A stretch of DNA of 5,296 nt from Thermococcus paralvinellae. GTDB taxonomy: Archaea > Methanobacteriota_B > Thermococci > Thermococcales > Thermococcaceae. Position 1 is the first letter of the stretch. Each line of letters starts with the position of its first letter. Location: contig DQUR01000189.1 of NCBI GenBank assembly GCA_015662175.1, forward strand, positions 1-5,296. Reading direction: 5' to 3'. Made by a program: the position numbers and the translations under genes. The notes beneath the pieces were generated by a model, which was not told where the DNA came from, did not search any database, and saw nothing but the letters and a program-made list of their open reading frames with translations. This document shows, one piece after another, positions 4,398 to 5,296 of this stretch.

Positions 4398-4985
4398 ATG
4401 AGCCACTACTACTCCGAGAACCCCAACGTTCCATTAAAAACCAGGACAATTGAGGTATTTATTAGAGGGCAGTATTTTAAGTTCATCACAGCGAGCGGAG
4501 TCTTCTCTTTCGGGAAATACGATGAAGGTACTAGGTTATTGGTTGAAAATGCTATACTTGAGAAAGATTGGCGTGTCCTTGACCTTGGTTGCGGCTACGG
4601 GGCAATTGGCATTGTGGTTGCTAAATTCGTTGATTACGTTGTGATGACCGACATCAACCGGAGAGCGATAAGTATAGCAAAGAAAAACTTAAAAATCAAC
4701 AACGTGAGGAATGCCGAGGTCAGATGGGGCAACCTCTATGAACCCGTAAAAGGGCAAAAATTTCACAGCATAATCACAAACCCACCGGTGCATGCCGGCA
4801 AGGAGGTTTTAAGGGAAATAGTTATAAATGCACCCAAACATCTCTACGATGGAGGCCTGCTTCAGCTGGTGATAAGGACCAATCAGGGCGCAAAGTTTAT
4901 TAAATCCCTGATGGAGCAAACCTTCAAAGACGTGAGAGAGCTAGCTAAGGGGAGTGGTTATCGGGTGTATGCCGGGATCGCCTAG
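4398..4985 (+). CDS. Class I SAM-dependent methyltransferase, RsmC/MJ0882 type
   Basis: Predicted to transfer a methyl group from S-adenosylmethionine, most likely to the base of an RNA. The 195-aa length is that of the single-domain archaeal family typified by M. jannaschii MJ0882. The N-terminal part has ITASGVFSFGKYDEGTRLL (30-48), as in RsmC-like enzymes. SAM-binding motif I is DLGCGYGAIG (62-71), and the acidic end of strand 2 is Asp85 in VVMTDIN. Motif IV NPPVHAGK (128-135) is the catalytic NPP(F/Y/V) signature of amino-group methylation on bases (rRNA guanine N2 in bacterial RsmC); the exact target here is unknown. Translation appears leaderless. The last five codons (GCC GGG ATC GCC TAG, 4971-4985) lie inside the following tRNA-Ser gene, so processing of that tRNA would cut off the end of this mRNA. 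Confidence 0.93.
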   Translation: MSHYYSENPNVPLKTRTIEVFIRGQYFKFITASGVFSFGKYDEGTRLLVENAILEKDWRVLDLGCGYGAIGIVVAKFVDYVVMTDINRRAISIAKKNLKINNVRNAEVRWGNLYEPVKGQKFHSIITNPPVHAGKEVLREIVINAPKHLYDGGLLQLVIRTNQGAKFIKSLMEQTFKDVRELAKGSGYRVYAGIA

Positions 4986-5057
4986 CCTGGGATGGCGCGG
5001 GCCTTGAGAGCCCGTGGGCGTTTGCCCGCCGGGGTTCAAATCCCCGTCCCGGCGCCA
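4971..5057 (+). tRNA. tRNA-Ser (anticodon UGA)
   Basis: A full cloverleaf can be folded. The acceptor stem is GCCGGGA (4971-4977) with TCCCGGC (5047-5053). The D stem is GCC (4980-4982) with GGC (4994-4996), and the D loop contains AGCCTGGGA. The anticodon stem is CGGGC (4998-5002) with GCCCG (5010-5014), and the loop CTTGAGA gives anticodon TGA (5005-5007). The long variable arm of a class II tRNA has GGGC (5016-5019) paired with GCCC (5024-5027). The T arm is CGGGG-TTCAAAT-CCCCG (5030-5046). The discriminator is G5054, a serine identity element, and CCA (5055-5057) is encoded. It decodes UCA and, by wobble, other UCN codons. No convincing TATA box lies just upstream; it may be co-transcribed with the methyltransferase gene, whose last 15 bases it shares, and with rps13 downstream. 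Confidence 0.96.
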
Positions 5058-5058
5058 A

Positions 5059-5076
5059 AATCCTCTTTGAAGGATT
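5059..5076 (+). other. Small hairpin between tRNA-Ser and rps13
   Basis: AATCCT (5059-5064) and AGGATT (5071-5076) form a perfect 6-bp stem around CTTTGA. It starts two bases after the encoded CCA and ends 5 bases before the rps13 SD. No T tract follows, so it is more likely a processing or 5'-leader element than a terminator. Confidence 0.45.
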
Positions 5077-5081
5077 AATCT

Positions 5082-5088
5082 GGAGGTG
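5082..5088 (+). promoter_or_regulatory. Ribosome binding site of rps13
   Basis: GGAGGTG, a full SD match, lies 8 bases before the ATG at 5097. Only 39 bases separate the tRNA and this gene, and no TATA box fits there, so the S13 message probably shares a transcript with the tRNA. Confidence 0.8.
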
Positions 5089-5096
5089 TAGTTATA

Positions 5097-5296
5097 ATGG
5101 CAGATTTCAGGCACATCGTCCGTGTTGCGGGAGTTGATCTGGATGGAAATAAACAGCTTAGATGGGCGCTTACGGCAATAAAAGGAATAGGTATAAATTT
5201 TGCAACAATGATGTGCAGGGTTGCTGGATTGGACCCATTTCAGAAGGCAGGTTATCTAACAGATGAGCAGGTTAAGCTTATCGAGGAAATACTTGA
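5097..5296 (+). CDS. rps13: Small ribosomal subunit protein uS13 (partial, runs off the window)
   Basis: Ribosomal protein S13 sits in the head of the small subunit and contacts the P-site tRNA and the inter-subunit bridges. The first 66 codons are present. The N-terminus [20 protein letters not shown] is typical of archaeal S13. It is followed by the helix-two-turn-helix signature [13 protein letters not shown] (residues 24-36), and then the archaeal-style [15 protein letters not shown], which leads into the part outside the window. A strong SD fixes the start. In archaea S13 usually heads a cluster with S4, S11 and RNA polymerase subunit D; those genes would lie beyond the right edge. Confidence 0.95.
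   Translation, partial: MADFRHIVRVAGVDLDGNKQLRWALTAIKGIGINFATMMCRVAGLDPFQKAGYLTDEQVKLIEEIL

Noticed and set aside
4450..4644. 64-codon + strand frame inside the methyltransferase gene
   Set aside because: It lies in another frame of a gene with clear SAM-binding motifs and has no SD.
4896..4904. TTTATTAAA as a TATA box for tRNA-Ser
   Set aside because: It lies about 70 bases upstream within conserved coding sequence and would give an unusually long tRNA leader; it is possible but not supported enough to list.

Overview
The window looks like chromosomal DNA of a hyperthermophilic euryarchaeon of the order Thermococcales (Pyrococcus/Thermococcus group). The reasons are archaeal-type ribosomal proteins (L34e, L14e, archaeal S13), a Cbf5/TruB and a CMP kinase that closely resemble remembered Pyrococcus proteins, AGA/AGG-rich arginine codons, TATA boxes of the TTTATAAA type, and Shine-Dalgarno sites matching GGAGGTGAT. 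The genus cannot be fixed from this sequence alone. All recognisable genes lie on the + strand.

Left part (1-1161): a compact translation operon, L34e - cytidylate kinase - L14e, with tiny or no gaps and a U-rich terminator overlapping the end of L14e. After a short spacer with an imperfect direct repeat, a clear TATA box drives cbf5 (1301-2305), the pseudouridine synthase of archaeal H/ACA RNPs.

Middle part (2306-4357): an accessory-looking insert. About 490 bases of noncoding DNA hold four perfect or near-perfect small hairpins and a C/G-rich block, possibly a structured RNA or a degenerate repeat. A strong promoter and SD then lead into a tightly linked pair of genes for exported or membrane-anchored proteins of unknown function: a 294-aa protein rich in cysteine and aromatic residues, and a 222-aa N-terminally anchored protein with several N-glycosylation sequons.

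Right part (4358-5296): the translation theme resumes. A TATA box placed for a leaderless mRNA precedes a class I SAM-dependent methyltransferase of the RsmC/MJ0882 type. Its last five codons, including the stop, are also the first 15 nucleotides of a tRNA-Ser(UGA) gene. The tRNA is followed by a small hairpin and the 5' part of the S13 gene, which runs off the window. From memory of archaeal genomes, cbf5, a methyltransferase, tRNA-Ser and rps13 are neighbours in other Thermococcales. The secreted-protein pair and the hairpin-rich DNA are therefore the parts most likely to be lineage-specific.
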